Positions 8,998-17,262 of a stretch of 64,000 nt of DNA are shown piece after piece (the first letter of the stretch is position 1; each line of letters opens with the position of its first letter). The notes under the pieces were generated by a model. It was not told where the DNA came from and ran no database searches. It saw only the letters and a program-made list of their open reading frames with translations. The stretch comes from Xanthomonas sp. NCPPB 1128 (GTDB lineage: Bacteria; Pseudomonadota; Gammaproteobacteria; Xanthomonadales; Xanthomonadaceae). A program made the translations under genes and the position numbers. The stretch spans positions 1-64,000 of the forward strand of contig NZ_LFME01000026.1 of assembly GCF_001043115.1 (NCBI RefSeq). Reading direction: 5' to 3'.

Positions 8998-10506
8998 ATG
9001 TCCCCTGTGTGTTTCCGTGGCCTGGCGTTGCTCGCGGCCTTGCTTCCCGGTGCCGTGCGCGCCTACCAGGCCGAGCCGGCGCCGCCGGAGCGCAGCGTGC
9101 TCACGGTGGACCGCTACGCCGACGACGACGCGCCGGGCTCCCTGCGCTGGGCGATCACCACCGCCAACCAGGCGCCGGGCCGCTACCGCATCGAGATCGC
9201 GGCGGTGGGCGCGCCGCCCTACGTGATCCGCCCGCGCGCGCCGTTGCCGGCGCTGCAGGGGCCGCTGCAGGTGGTGGGGCTGGCGCGGGCGCACGACGGC
9301 CAGTACATCGCCATCGACGGCGCCGGCTACATCCACGGCAAGGGCACCGCCGCTTGCCCGGGCGCGGAGAAGGGCCAGTTCGGCACCAACGTGCGTAGCA
9401 CCACGCTGCCGGGCCTGGTGCTGCGCGACACCCATGGCGTGGAACTGAGCGGCCTGGAGATCCGCAACTTCTGCATCGGCGTGTTGCTCAACCGCGCCAG
9501 CGACAATGTGCTGCGCGACAACCGTATCGTCGCCAACCACGGCGGCGCCGGGGTGATGCTGACCGGCGACGACGGCAACGGCCAGTCCACCGCCACCACC
9601 ACGGTGCGCAACCGCATCGAGCGCAACACCTTCGTCGACAACGGCGACGGCCTGGAACTGACCCGAGGCGCGGCCTGGAACCTGGTGGCCGACAACGTGT
9701 TCCGCTCCACCGACGCCAATCCCGAGCCCTCGCAGGGCATCGAGATCCTGTGGGGCAACGACAACACCGTGCTGCGCAACCGGTTCGAGCGCTACTCCGA
9801 CGGGCTGCAGATCAACTGGGGCAATCGCAATACCATCGCCGACAACGACTTCGCCGGCAATTCGATCGGCGTCAGCGTCACCGGCCGTGACAACCTCATC
9901 GAGGGCAACCGCCTGATCGGCAACGGCATCGGTATCGCGGTACGCCCGCAGCCGCGCAGCGAACCCAACCGCTTCAGCGCCAACCTGCTGTCCGGTAACG
10001 GCCTGAAGATCGAACGCTGTTTCGCCGGCGGCGCCTGCGTGCCGGGCCAGCCGCGCGGCGCCATCCTGTTCGGCGTGCCGGGCCTGGAACACGCGCCCTT
10101 CGTCGGCTCGCGCGGCATCGGCGTCGATCCGGACCCGCGCAAGCGCGCGGCGATCTGCGGCGCCGCCGCGGCGGACGGCTGCCAACCGCCGCCGAACTTC
10201 GGCCAGGCCGCGCCGCAGTTGCGCGCGATCGAACGTGGTGCCGGCGTGCCGCAGGTGCAGGGCAGCTTCATCGGCCGCCCCGGTCACCTCTACACGGTGG
10301 AACTGTTCGGCAACCGCCACCCCGGCGACGACGAAGCCGAACGCTATCTCGGCCGCGTCGAGGTGGCGGTGGATGCACAGGGACAGGGCCGCTTCGCGCT
10401 GCCACTGGACAGCGACGGCGCGGCGCTGGCCACGCTCACCGCCACCGTCACCAGCGACGATGGCGCGACTTCGCCGCTGAGCGCGCCGCTGGCGGTGGCA
10501 CCGTGA
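8998..10506 (+). CDS. quiC: exported right-handed beta-helix protein, probable QuiC-type 3-dehydroshikimate dehydratase
   Basis: A 502-residue protein with a signal peptide (MSPVCFRGLALLAALLPG, cleavage near VRAYQ). Its central 300 residues are right-handed parallel beta-helix repeats rich in N-x-I/V turns (DNVLRDNRIVANHGG, RNRIERNTFVDNGDG, NTVLRNRFERYSDG, RNTIADNDFAGNSIG). A GGAG ribosome site 7 bases before the ATG sets the start. The stop overlaps the GTG of the porin gene. The quinate operon of Acinetobacter baylyi is quiBCXA, and as I recall its periplasmic dehydroshikimate dehydratase QuiC is also a pectin-lyase-like beta-helix protein of about 490 residues. The match in fold, length, export signal and neighbours makes QuiC the best call. 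By sequence alone, a NosD/polysaccharide-lyase-like function cannot be excluded. Confidence 0.62.
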   Translation: MSPVCFRGLALLAALLPGAVRAYQAEPAPPERSVLTVDRYADDDAPGSLRWAITTANQAPGRYRIEIAAVGAPPYVIRPRAPLPALQGPLQVVGLARAHDGQYIAIDGAGYIHGKGTAACPGAEKGQFGTNVRSTTLPGLVLRDTHGVELSGLEIRNFCIGVLLNRASDNVLRDNRIVANHGGAGVMLTGDDGNGQSTATTTVRNRIERNTFVDNGDGLELTRGAAWNLVADNVFRSTDANPEPSQGIEILWGNDNTVLRNRFERYSDGLQINWGNRNTIADNDFAGNSIGVSVTGRDNLIEGNRLIGNGIGIAVRPQPRSEPNRFSANLLSGNGLKIERCFAGGACVPGQPRGAILFGVPGLEHAPFVGSRGIGVDPDPRKRAAICGAAAADGCQPPPNFGQAAPQLRAIERGAGVPQVQGSFIGRPGHLYTVELFGNRHPGDDEAERYLGRVEVAVDAQGQGRFALPLDSDGAALATLTATVTSDDGATSPLSAPLAVAP

Positions 10507-11828
10507 GCCGCGCTGAATCCGCCGGCGCTGGCGCGCTGCGACGCGTGCCGGCGTTGCCGGCCTGGTCGCTGTTGGCCGCGGCCATCGTCTTGGCCCCGGC
10601 GCTTGCCACCGCGCAGGATGCCGACCTGGCGCACAGCACCTTGACCGGCGACTGGAACGGCACGCGCAGCGACTGGCTGCAGCGCGGTGTCAATGTACGC
10701 GGCGACTACGTCGGCGAAGCGATGGGCGTGGTCGATGGCGGCCGCGGCGAGCACGGCGCGCGCTATGCGCAGCAGGTACGGCTCGGCGTGGACCTGGACC
10801 TGGCCAAACTCGCCGGCTGGGACGGCGGCGCGCTGCATGTGACCATCAACGACCGCCGCGGCCGCAGCACCTCGGCCGACCTGCTCGGCAACCGCTTCCC
10901 GATCCAGGAAGCCTACGGCGGCCAGTTCACCCGGCTCACCGAACTGAGCTACGACCGCCGCTTCAACGACGGGCGCAGCTACGTCAAGGCCGGCTTCTAC
11001 GCGATGGGCAACCAGTTCGGCGCGCACACGCTGCTGACCAACTTCGTCAACGCCGCGTTCTGCGCGCATCCGTTGGCGATGTCCGGCAACAGCGGCTGGT
11101 ACAACTATCCCAACGCGCGCTGGGGCGCGGAGGCAGCACAGCATCTGACGCCGGCGACGAACCTGCGAGTCGGCTGGTTCCAGGTCAACCCCAGTACCAA
11201 CAACAACGTGCACACCGCGTTCGATCTGAATGCGCGCGGCACCACCGGCTCGCTGTTCCCTGTCGAGCTCACCTGGACGCCGGGCGCCGGCGGCGCCTAC
11301 CCGGGCACCTACAAGTTCGGCGGCTACTACGACTCCTCGCGGGTGCCTCGCAAGGGCCTGGACCCGCGCGCCACCACCGGCCGCGACGGCGCCTATCTGC
11401 TGGTCGAACAGAAGCTTTACTCGCCCGGCGGCGAGCGCGGCCGAGGCCTGACCGGCTTTGCCCAGTACATGGTCTCCGACCGCGCCACCGCGCAGATCAC
11501 CCGCTGGTACGCGCTGGGCGGCGTGTACCAGGGCATTGGCCGGCGCAGCCAGGACCGCATCGCCCTGGGCTACGTCGGCGCCGACATCAACCACCGCCTG
11601 CTCGACATGCGTCGCGCGGCGCTGCTCGAGGCCGGCGTGCCGCCGGACGCGCCGGTGTTCGCGCTCGACACTGCCGAGGAACTCTACGAACTGTCCTACA
11701 GCGCGCAGCTGACGCCGTGGCTGATGCTGCGGCCGGATGTGCAGTACATCGTCAACCCCGGCACCTTCGCCTATGCGCGCACCGACAACGCGCTGGCGGT
11801 GGGGCTGCAGGTCAAGCTCACCTTCTGA
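10503..11828 (+). CDS. carbohydrate porin, OprB family (QuiX-like)
   Basis: A 441-residue outer-membrane protein starting with GTG inside the preceding stop (GTGA), so it is translationally coupled. A signal peptide ends near ALATAQ. The mature part begins with HSTLTGDWNGTRSDWLQRG, typical of OprB porins, and shows alternating beta-strands and a C-terminal Phe (LQVKLTF). OprB-type porins admit small polar solutes. In the Acinetobacter quinate operon a porin called QuiX has the equivalent place, so quinate and shikimate are the likely solutes; this is inferred from context. Confidence 0.85.
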   Translation: MSRAESAGAGALRRVPALPAWSLLAAAIVLAPALATAQDADLAHSTLTGDWNGTRSDWLQRGVNVRGDYVGEAMGVVDGGRGEHGARYAQQVRLGVDLDLAKLAGWDGGALHVTINDRRGRSTSADLLGNRFPIQEAYGGQFTRLTELSYDRRFNDGRSYVKAGFYAMGNQFGAHTLLTNFVNAAFCAHPLAMSGNSGWYNYPNARWGAEAAQHLTPATNLRVGWFQVNPSTNNNVHTAFDLNARGTTGSLFPVELTWTPGAGGAYPGTYKFGGYYDSSRVPRKGLDPRATTGRDGAYLLVEQKLYSPGGERGRGLTGFAQYMVSDRATAQITRWYALGGVYQGIGRRSQDRIALGYVGADINHRLLDMRRAALLEAGVPPDAPVFALDTAEELYELSYSAQLTPWLMLRPDVQYIVNPGTFAYARTDNALAVGLQVKLTF

Positions 11829-11865
11829 GCGCGCGCTGCGCGCCACCTTGCCCAGGCCGATCCCG

Positions 11866-12768
11866 ATGCCCCTGTTTCCACGACCACTGACCATCCTGTG
11901 CTGCGCCGGCCTGCTGCTGCTGGCATCGCCGCTGCAGGCCGCGGCGGCACCCGCGGCAGTGCCTGCGTCGCCACAGGCTGCGGCACCGCTACCGCCGCCG
12001 CACGTTCTGCAGATCCGCGGGCTCGATATCGGCGCCGGCCTGCCCAAGATCATCGTGCCGATCACTGCGCACGACGCCGAACAGGCGCTGGCGCAGGCAC
12101 AGCGTATCGCCGCCTCGCCCGATGCGGACCTGGCCGAGTGGCGCATCGACCTGATGGACGATGCTACCGACGCGGCGGCACTGGCGGCATTGGGGCCGCG
12201 CCTGGCAAAGGCGCTGCACGGCAAGCCGCTGCTGCTGACCTTCCGCACCAAGGCCGAGGGCGGTGCGGTGGCGATCGACGATGCCGCCTACGGCGCGCTG
12301 TACGCGCGCCTGCTGGAGGCGCGCTTCGCCGACCTGCTCGACGTGGAGATGGTCCGCGACCCGGCAGTGCTGCGGCAGCTGGTGGCGCAGGCCCACCGGC
12401 AAGGCGTGTACGTGGTGATGTCCAGCCACGACTTCCACGCCACCCCGCCGGTGGCGGAGATCGTGGCGCGGCTGCAGCGGCAGCAGGTGCTGGGCGCCGA
12501 CGTGCTGAAGATCGCGGTGATGCCGCGCGATCCGGGCGACGTGCTGCACCTGCTCGACGCCACCTGGCAGATGCGCCAGCGCAGCGGCCAGCCGTTGCTG
12601 ACCATGGCGATGGGGCCGCTGGGCGCGGTGTCGCGATTGTCCGGCGGCACCTTCGGGCAGAGCCTGACCTTCGGCATGCTCGGCAGCGCCTCGGCGCCGG
12701 GGCAGATCGATGCGGCGCGGTTGCGGCAGGCGCTCGACGCGCTGCATGCCGCTGCGCCCTCCAAGTAA
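11866..12768 (+). CDS. quiB: exported type I 3-dehydroquinate dehydratase (QuiB-like)
   Basis: A 300-residue type I 3-dehydroquinate dehydratase with an N-terminal signal peptide (hydrophobic residues 8-22, then an Ala/Pro-rich linker). It converts 3-dehydroquinate to 3-dehydroshikimate. Catalytic residues are visible: Glu91 in EWRIDL, His188 in SSHDFH, the Schiff-base Lys215 in VLKIAVMP, Arg257 in AVSRLSG, and a late Gln in APGQI. The export signal separates it from a biosynthetic AroD and points to catabolism in the periplasm. It follows the porin gene by 37 bases and precedes the transporter gene by 48. Confidence 0.9.
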   Translation: MPLFPRPLTILCCAGLLLLASPLQAAAAPAAVPASPQAAAPLPPPHVLQIRGLDIGAGLPKIIVPITAHDAEQALAQAQRIAASPDADLAEWRIDLMDDATDAAALAALGPRLAKALHGKPLLLTFRTKAEGGAVAIDDAAYGALYARLLEARFADLLDVEMVRDPAVLRQLVAQAHRQGVYVVMSSHDFHATPPVAEIVARLQRQQVLGADVLKIAVMPRDPGDVLHLLDATWQMRQRSGQPLLTMAMGPLGAVSRLSGGTFGQSLTFGMLGSASAPGQIDAARLRQALDALHAAAPSK

Positions 12769-12816
12769 TCCCGCGACGCTGCGGTTCTCGTTCGCTGTTC
12801 CTGCAGGAGTGTTGCC

Positions 12817-14124
12817 ATGAGCCATGCCGCCGCCCCGCCCAGCACGCTCGTCCTGGACCGCATGAGCGGCTTCCAGTGGACGGCCATTGCGGTCTGCGTG
12901 TTGTTGAACATGCTCGACGGGTTCGACGTGATGGTGATGGCGTTCATCGCCCCGCACGTGTCGGAGGCCTGGCATTTGTCCGGCAAGCTGCTGGGGATCG
13001 CGCTCAGCGCCGGGCTGGTGGGCATGGCGCTGGGCTCGCTGCTGCTGGCACCGCTGGCCGACCGTTGGGGCCGGCGCAACATGATCCTGTGCTGCCTGGT
13101 GATCCTGACCGTGGGCATGGCTGCCTCGGCGCTGGCGCAGAACATCTGGCAACTGGCCGCGCTGCGCGTGTTCACCGGCATCGGCATCGGCGGCATGCTC
13201 GCCGGCGTCGGCGTGATCACCGCCGAATACGCGAGCCCGAAGTGGCGCAGCACCGCGGTGGCGCTGCAGGCCACCGGCTATCCCATCGGCGCCACGCTGG
13301 GCGGTTTGATCGCCGCGATGCTGCTGGAACGCTGGGGCTGGCACTCTGCCTTTCTGTTCGGCGCACTCGCGTCGCTGCTGTGCATCCCGGTGGTGCTGGC
13401 GCTGCTGCCCGAGTCGTTGGACTTCCTGCTCAGCCGGCGCCCGCCGGATGCGCTGGCGCGGCTCAACGTGCTGCTGACGCGCATGCGCGCACCGACCCTG
13501 GATGCCCTGCCGCCGCGACCGCCGGTGCAGGAAAAAGCGGGCTACGCGGCGCTGTTCACCCCGCGCCTGCGCCGCAACAGCGTGCTGATCGCGTTGGGCT
13601 TCTTCATGCACATGTTCGCCTTCTACTTCGTGCTGAGCTGGACGCCGAAACTGCTGGTGCAAGCCGGGTTGTCGGCCGAACAAGGCGTCACCGGCGGCGT
13701 GCTGCTGAACCTGGGCGGCATCGTCGGCGGTGCGTTGTTCGGCGGTCTGGCCGCACGCTTCGCGCTGCCGCGCTTGACCGCGGCCAGTTTCCTGATCGCC
13801 GCACTCGGCATGGCGGCGTTCGCCACGCTCGGCGCGCAGCTGCAGCTGGCCTTCCCGGTGGCCTTCGTGATCGGCGCGGCGCTGTTCGGCTCGATGGCCG
13901 GCCTGTATGCGGTGGCGCCGATCGTGTTCGCGCCGACTGTGCGCACCACCGGCCTGGGCTGGGCGATCGGCATCGGCCGCGTCGGCGCGATCCTCTCGCC
14001 GATGACCGTCGGCGTCCTGGTCGACGCCGGCTGGCAACCGGCCAACCTGTACTACGTGCTGGCGTTGCCGCTGCTGGTGGCCATTGCCGCGGTGCTGACG
14101 ATGCGGTTGCAGCCAGCGCGTTGA
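12817..14124 (+). CDS. MFS transporter, aromatic acid:H+ symporter (AAHS) type
   Basis: A 435-residue major facilitator protein with about twelve hydrophobic segments. The first helix carries NMLDGFDVMVMAFIAP, the DGFD signature of aromatic acid:H+ symporters such as PcaK. PLADRWGRRNM is the loop 2-3 motif. AGGAG lies 7 bases before the ATG. It is the last gene of the plus-strand quinate unit. If the upstream enzymes act in the periplasm, the imported solute would be protocatechuate, or else dehydroshikimate or quinate itself; sequence does not distinguish these. Confidence 0.88.
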   Translation: MSHAAAPPSTLVLDRMSGFQWTAIAVCVLLNMLDGFDVMVMAFIAPHVSEAWHLSGKLLGIALSAGLVGMALGSLLLAPLADRWGRRNMILCCLVILTVGMAASALAQNIWQLAALRVFTGIGIGGMLAGVGVITAEYASPKWRSTAVALQATGYPIGATLGGLIAAMLLERWGWHSAFLFGALASLLCIPVVLALLPESLDFLLSRRPPDALARLNVLLTRMRAPTLDALPPRPPVQEKAGYAALFTPRLRRNSVLIALGFFMHMFAFYFVLSWTPKLLVQAGLSAEQGVTGGVLLNLGGIVGGALFGGLAARFALPRLTAASFLIAALGMAAFATLGAQLQLAFPVAFVIGAALFGSMAGLYAVAPIVFAPTVRTTGLGWAIGIGRVGAILSPMTVGVLVDAGWQPANLYYVLALPLLVAIAAVLTMRLQPAR

Positions 14125-14535
14125 AGGCCAGGCGGTCCGGATACGTGTCCAGTCTTCGAGAACAACGCGCCTGAAGACGCTGACATTGCCGACTTCGCCT
14201 ACGTCATTGCTCGGCGCCACCACCCGGCGCCGGGACTGATGTGTCTGCGGTGACGCTCGGCGACAGCCAGTGCCAGCGCTGGGCCGGTACCGGTGGGCAC
14301 CGCGCGCTGGAACCGCGCCAGTTCGGACGACTACCCACCGCCTTCCAGATCGTCGATGGCGCGGTCGACCTGCCCACGCATGACGTGGTGAGCGTGCAGC
14401 GTGTGCGTTGCTCGGCGCCCGGCATCGCGGTGGCGGCCAACGTGCTGCACTCGCTCGAGGCGGCCTAGGCCCCACGGACGTGGGGCCGCTCTGTCCGCTG
14501 CCACCGCGCGCAGGCGCTGCCTGCGCGCGACCTTG
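14125..14535. other. 411-bp gap between transporter and quinate dehydrogenase genes, with a possible gene remnant
   Basis: No convincing gene. An open stretch at 14241-14468 (+) could encode 75 residues ending LPTHDVVSVQRVRCSAPG and so on, with coding-like composition but no ribosome site and no recognised domain. It may be the tail of a decayed gene. A GC-rich hairpin lies at its end. Confidence 0.35.
14468..14487. terminator. hairpin between convergent genes, possible bidirectional terminator
   Basis: GGCCCCAC (14468-14475) pairs perfectly with GTGGGGCC (14480-14487) around a 4-base loop. It lies between the convergent transporter and quinate dehydrogenase genes. There is no clear T-run, so termination is only a suggestion. 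Confidence 0.4.
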
Positions 14536-16965
14536 CTACTTGGCGTTCGGCAGCGCGTAGGCGATCACGTAGTCGCCGCGGTCCGGCGACTGCCGCGCGC
14601 CGCCGGCGGTGATCACGATGTACTGCTTGCCGTTCTTGGCCGATACGTAGGTCATCGGCCCGCCCTGGCTGCCGACCGGCAGCCGCGCCTTCCACAGTTC
14701 CTTGCCGGTGCCGCTGTCGAACGCACGCAGGTAGTAGTCCTGGGTGCCGGCGATGAACACCAGGCCGCTCTGCGTGGCCAGGGTGCCGCCCAGGGTCGGC
14801 ATGCCGACCGGAATCGGCAGGTGCATCTTGAAGCCGAGCGGGCCAGTGTCCTGCACGGTGCCCACCGGCACCTGCCAGGCGATGCTGCGGGTCTTCAGGT
14901 CGATCGCGCTCAGCGTGCCGAACGGCGGCGCCTGGCAGGGGATGCCCAGCGCCGATAGGAAGCGGTTCTTGTTGACCGCGTACGGCGTGCCCTTCAACGG
15001 CACCGCGCCCATGCCAGTGTTGACCGCCTCGCCGCCGCTGGAGGCGGCCGCCTTCTGCGCCTTCTGCGGAATCATCTGCACCCACAGGCCCAGGCGCATG
15101 TCGTTGGCGAACACCACGTCGTGCACCGGATCGACCGACAGCCCGCCCCAGTTCATGCCGCCCAGCGAGCCGGGGAAACTCAGCGACACGTCGGTGCCGG
15201 GCGCGGTGTACAGGCCCTCGTAGCGCATCTTCTTGAAGGCGATGCGGCACAGCATCTGGTCCAGCAGGGTGGCGCCCCACATGTCCGCCTCGGTCAGGTG
15301 CTTGGTGCCGATCTGCGGCATGCCCACCGACAGCGGCTGGGTCAGCGCATACGGCTCGTGCGGGATGTCGGCGGCCTTCACCGGCACCTCGCGGACCTCG
15401 GTCAGCGGCGTGCCGGTGGCGCGGTCGAGCACGTACAGCTGGCCGGCCTTGGTGCCGATGATCAGCGCCGGCACGCGGCGGCCGTCGGCCATCGGGAAGT
15501 CGATCAGGCTCGGCTGCATCGGCAGGTCGAAGTCCCACAGATCGTTGTGCACGGTCTGGTAGACCCACTTGACCTTGCCGGTGCTGGCGTCCAGCGCGGT
15601 GATCGAGGCGCCGAAGCGGTGGTCCAGCGCGCTGCGCTCGGCACCGTACAGGTCGGTGGACGGGCTGCCCATCGGCAGGAACACGGTGTTGGAGGCGGCG
15701 TCGTAGGACATCGGCGCCCACACGTTCGGCGTGCTGCGCACGTAGGTCTTGCCCGGCGCCGGCGGCTGCGTGTCCTGCGGGTTGCCCGGGTCAAAGGCCC
15801 AACGCTGCGCACCGGTGATCACGTCGAAGCCGCGGATCACGCCGCCGGGCATGTCGGCCTGGACGTTGTCGGCGACGCGGCCGCCCACCACCACCGTGGT
15901 CCCGGCCACGGTCGGCGCCGAGGTCAACTGGTACAGCGGATCGGGCGCGGCGCCGAGGCCGGCCTTCAGGTCGACCTGGCCGTTCTGGCCGAAGCCGCTG
16001 CAGAACGCGCCGGTGTCCGCATCCAGCGCGATCAGCCGTGCGTCGATGGTGTTGGTCAGCACGCGGCGGCGGCAGTTCGCGCCGGCCGGCAGCACCGCCG
16101 CCGCCACCGGCGAGGCATTGGCGGCGCTCTGCTGCGCCAGCGCCGCGTCGGTATCGAAGTAGGCCAGGCCGCGGCAGCGCTGCCACACCGAGGACTGTGC
16201 GTTGATCTCGCGCTTCCACAGTTGCCGGCCGCTGCTGGCATCCAGCGCGATGACGTTGTTGTGCGGGGTGCACACGTACAGCGTCTCGCCGATCTGCAGC
16301 GGGGTGGTCTGGTCCTCGGCGCCGTTGCCGTCGCTGACGGCGACATCGCCGGTGCGATAGGTCCAGGCCACCTGCAACTGGCCGACGTTGCCGCGGCCGA
16401 TCTGGTCCAGCGCGGCGAAACGGCTGCCGCCGGCGGTGTTGCCGTAGTGGCTCCAGCCGCGTTGCGCCTGCGCCGGGGTCACCGGCACCGGCGCCGGCCC
16501 GGGGCCGCTGGCGGCCACCGGCGCATGCGGTACGAACATGCCGGCCAGGCCGCCGGCACAGGCCAGCGCCAGCACCGCCGCCAGCGCATAGGCGCCGCGG
16601 CCGCCGCGCAGACCGCGGGCGCGGCGCAGGGTCGGGTAGACCAGGGCGACCAGCAGCGCCAGCACCGCCGGCATCATCAGCCGCGACACCAGCGGCCAGA
16701 ACGCCAGGCCCGCATCCCAGGACGCCCAGGCCACGCTCAGCACGAAGGCCAGCGCGTACAGCCAAGCGCCGGCCGGGCGCCGCCGCAGTACCAGCAGCGC
16801 CGAGACCACGCAGGCCGCGCCCATCGCCAGGAAGTAGACGCTGCCGCCGAGCGTGGCCAGGCGGATGCCGCCGACCAGCAGCGCCAGCCCGATCAGCGCC
16901 AGCAGCAGGCCGACGCTCCACAGCAATATCCGGCCGCCGGCCGACACATCCGATTGGGTTTGCAC
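14536..16965 (-). CDS. quiA: membrane-bound PQQ-dependent dehydrogenase, quinate/shikimate (glucose) family
   Basis: An 809-residue membrane-bound quinoprotein. The N-terminal 145 residues form about five membrane helices. The rest is the eight-bladed PQQ propeller with repeats such as VNVIALDASSGRQLWK, ITALDASTGKVKWVYQ, LYVLDRATG and LRAFDSGTGKELWKARL. Length and layout fit the glucose/quinate/shikimate family, which oxidises its substrate in the periplasm and passes electrons to ubiquinone. Neighbouring dehydroquinate dehydratase and AAHS genes favour quinate/shikimate over glucose. The GTG start at 16965 has AGAGGA 8 bases upstream; a longer start at 17049 has no such site. It is convergent with the rest of the pathway genes. 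Confidence 0.88.
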   Translation of the reverse strand: MQTQSDVSAGGRILLWSVGLLLALIGLALLVGGIRLATLGGSVYFLAMGAACVVSALLVLRRRPAGAWLYALAFVLSVAWASWDAGLAFWPLVSRLMMPAVLALLVALVYPTLRRARGLRGGRGAYALAAVLALACAGGLAGMFVPHAPVAASGPGPAPVPVTPAQAQRGWSHYGNTAGGSRFAALDQIGRGNVGQLQVAWTYRTGDVAVSDGNGAEDQTTPLQIGETLYVCTPHNNVIALDASSGRQLWKREINAQSSVWQRCRGLAYFDTDAALAQQSAANASPVAAAVLPAGANCRRRVLTNTIDARLIALDADTGAFCSGFGQNGQVDLKAGLGAAPDPLYQLTSAPTVAGTTVVVGGRVADNVQADMPGGVIRGFDVITGAQRWAFDPGNPQDTQPPAPGKTYVRSTPNVWAPMSYDAASNTVFLPMGSPSTDLYGAERSALDHRFGASITALDASTGKVKWVYQTVHNDLWDFDLPMQPSLIDFPMADGRRVPALIIGTKAGQLYVLDRATGTPLTEVREVPVKAADIPHEPYALTQPLSVGMPQIGTKHLTEADMWGATLLDQMLCRIAFKKMRYEGLYTAPGTDVSLSFPGSLGGMNWGGLSVDPVHDVVFANDMRLGLWVQMIPQKAQKAAASSGGEAVNTGMGAVPLKGTPYAVNKNRFLSALGIPCQAPPFGTLSAIDLKTRSIAWQVPVGTVQDTGPLGFKMHLPIPVGMPTLGGTLATQSGLVFIAGTQDYYLRAFDSGTGKELWKARLPVGSQGGPMTYVSAKNGKQYIVITAGGARQSPDRGDYVIAYALPNAK

Positions 16966-17080
16966 GTTTTCGATCCTCTGCAGGGTAGGCGCGCGGCGCC
17001 CGCTATCGGCCACGACGATGGCGAGGGCAGGGCGTGCGCACGATGGCATGCCGCGGTTGGAAACGACGTCGGCAAGATGG

Positions 17081-17092
17081 GCGATTATCGCA
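17081..17092 (-). promoter_or_regulatory. candidate quinate regulator site upstream of quiA
   Basis: The minus strand reads TGCGATAATCGC, whose core GCGATTATCGC is a perfect 11-base palindrome. It matches TGCGATAAACGC at 8841-8852 upstream of the quinate operon in 11 of 12 positions. It lies 116 bases before the quiA start and also within the gap leading to the divergent efflux operon. Confidence 0.42.
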
Positions 17093-17262
17093 TTTGTGTT
17101 CGGTAATAGAACGAACGGCGCCGTCTGCCAATGCGACGCTGCGTGCCGGTTCCGACGTTTCTCCGACCTTGGTGAAGCCCGTACAACGCACTGTTACAGG
17201 GATGGTGCGATGCGACACATCGGTGGAGTAGCGTTGCGCGTTTCTTCCCAGCCGCACTCCCC

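Noticed and set aside
14536-16965. Assignment of the PQQ enzyme as glucose dehydrogenase (Gcd)
   Set aside because: Architecture fits both, but the neighbouring exported dehydroquinate dehydratase and AAHS transporter favour quinate/shikimate.
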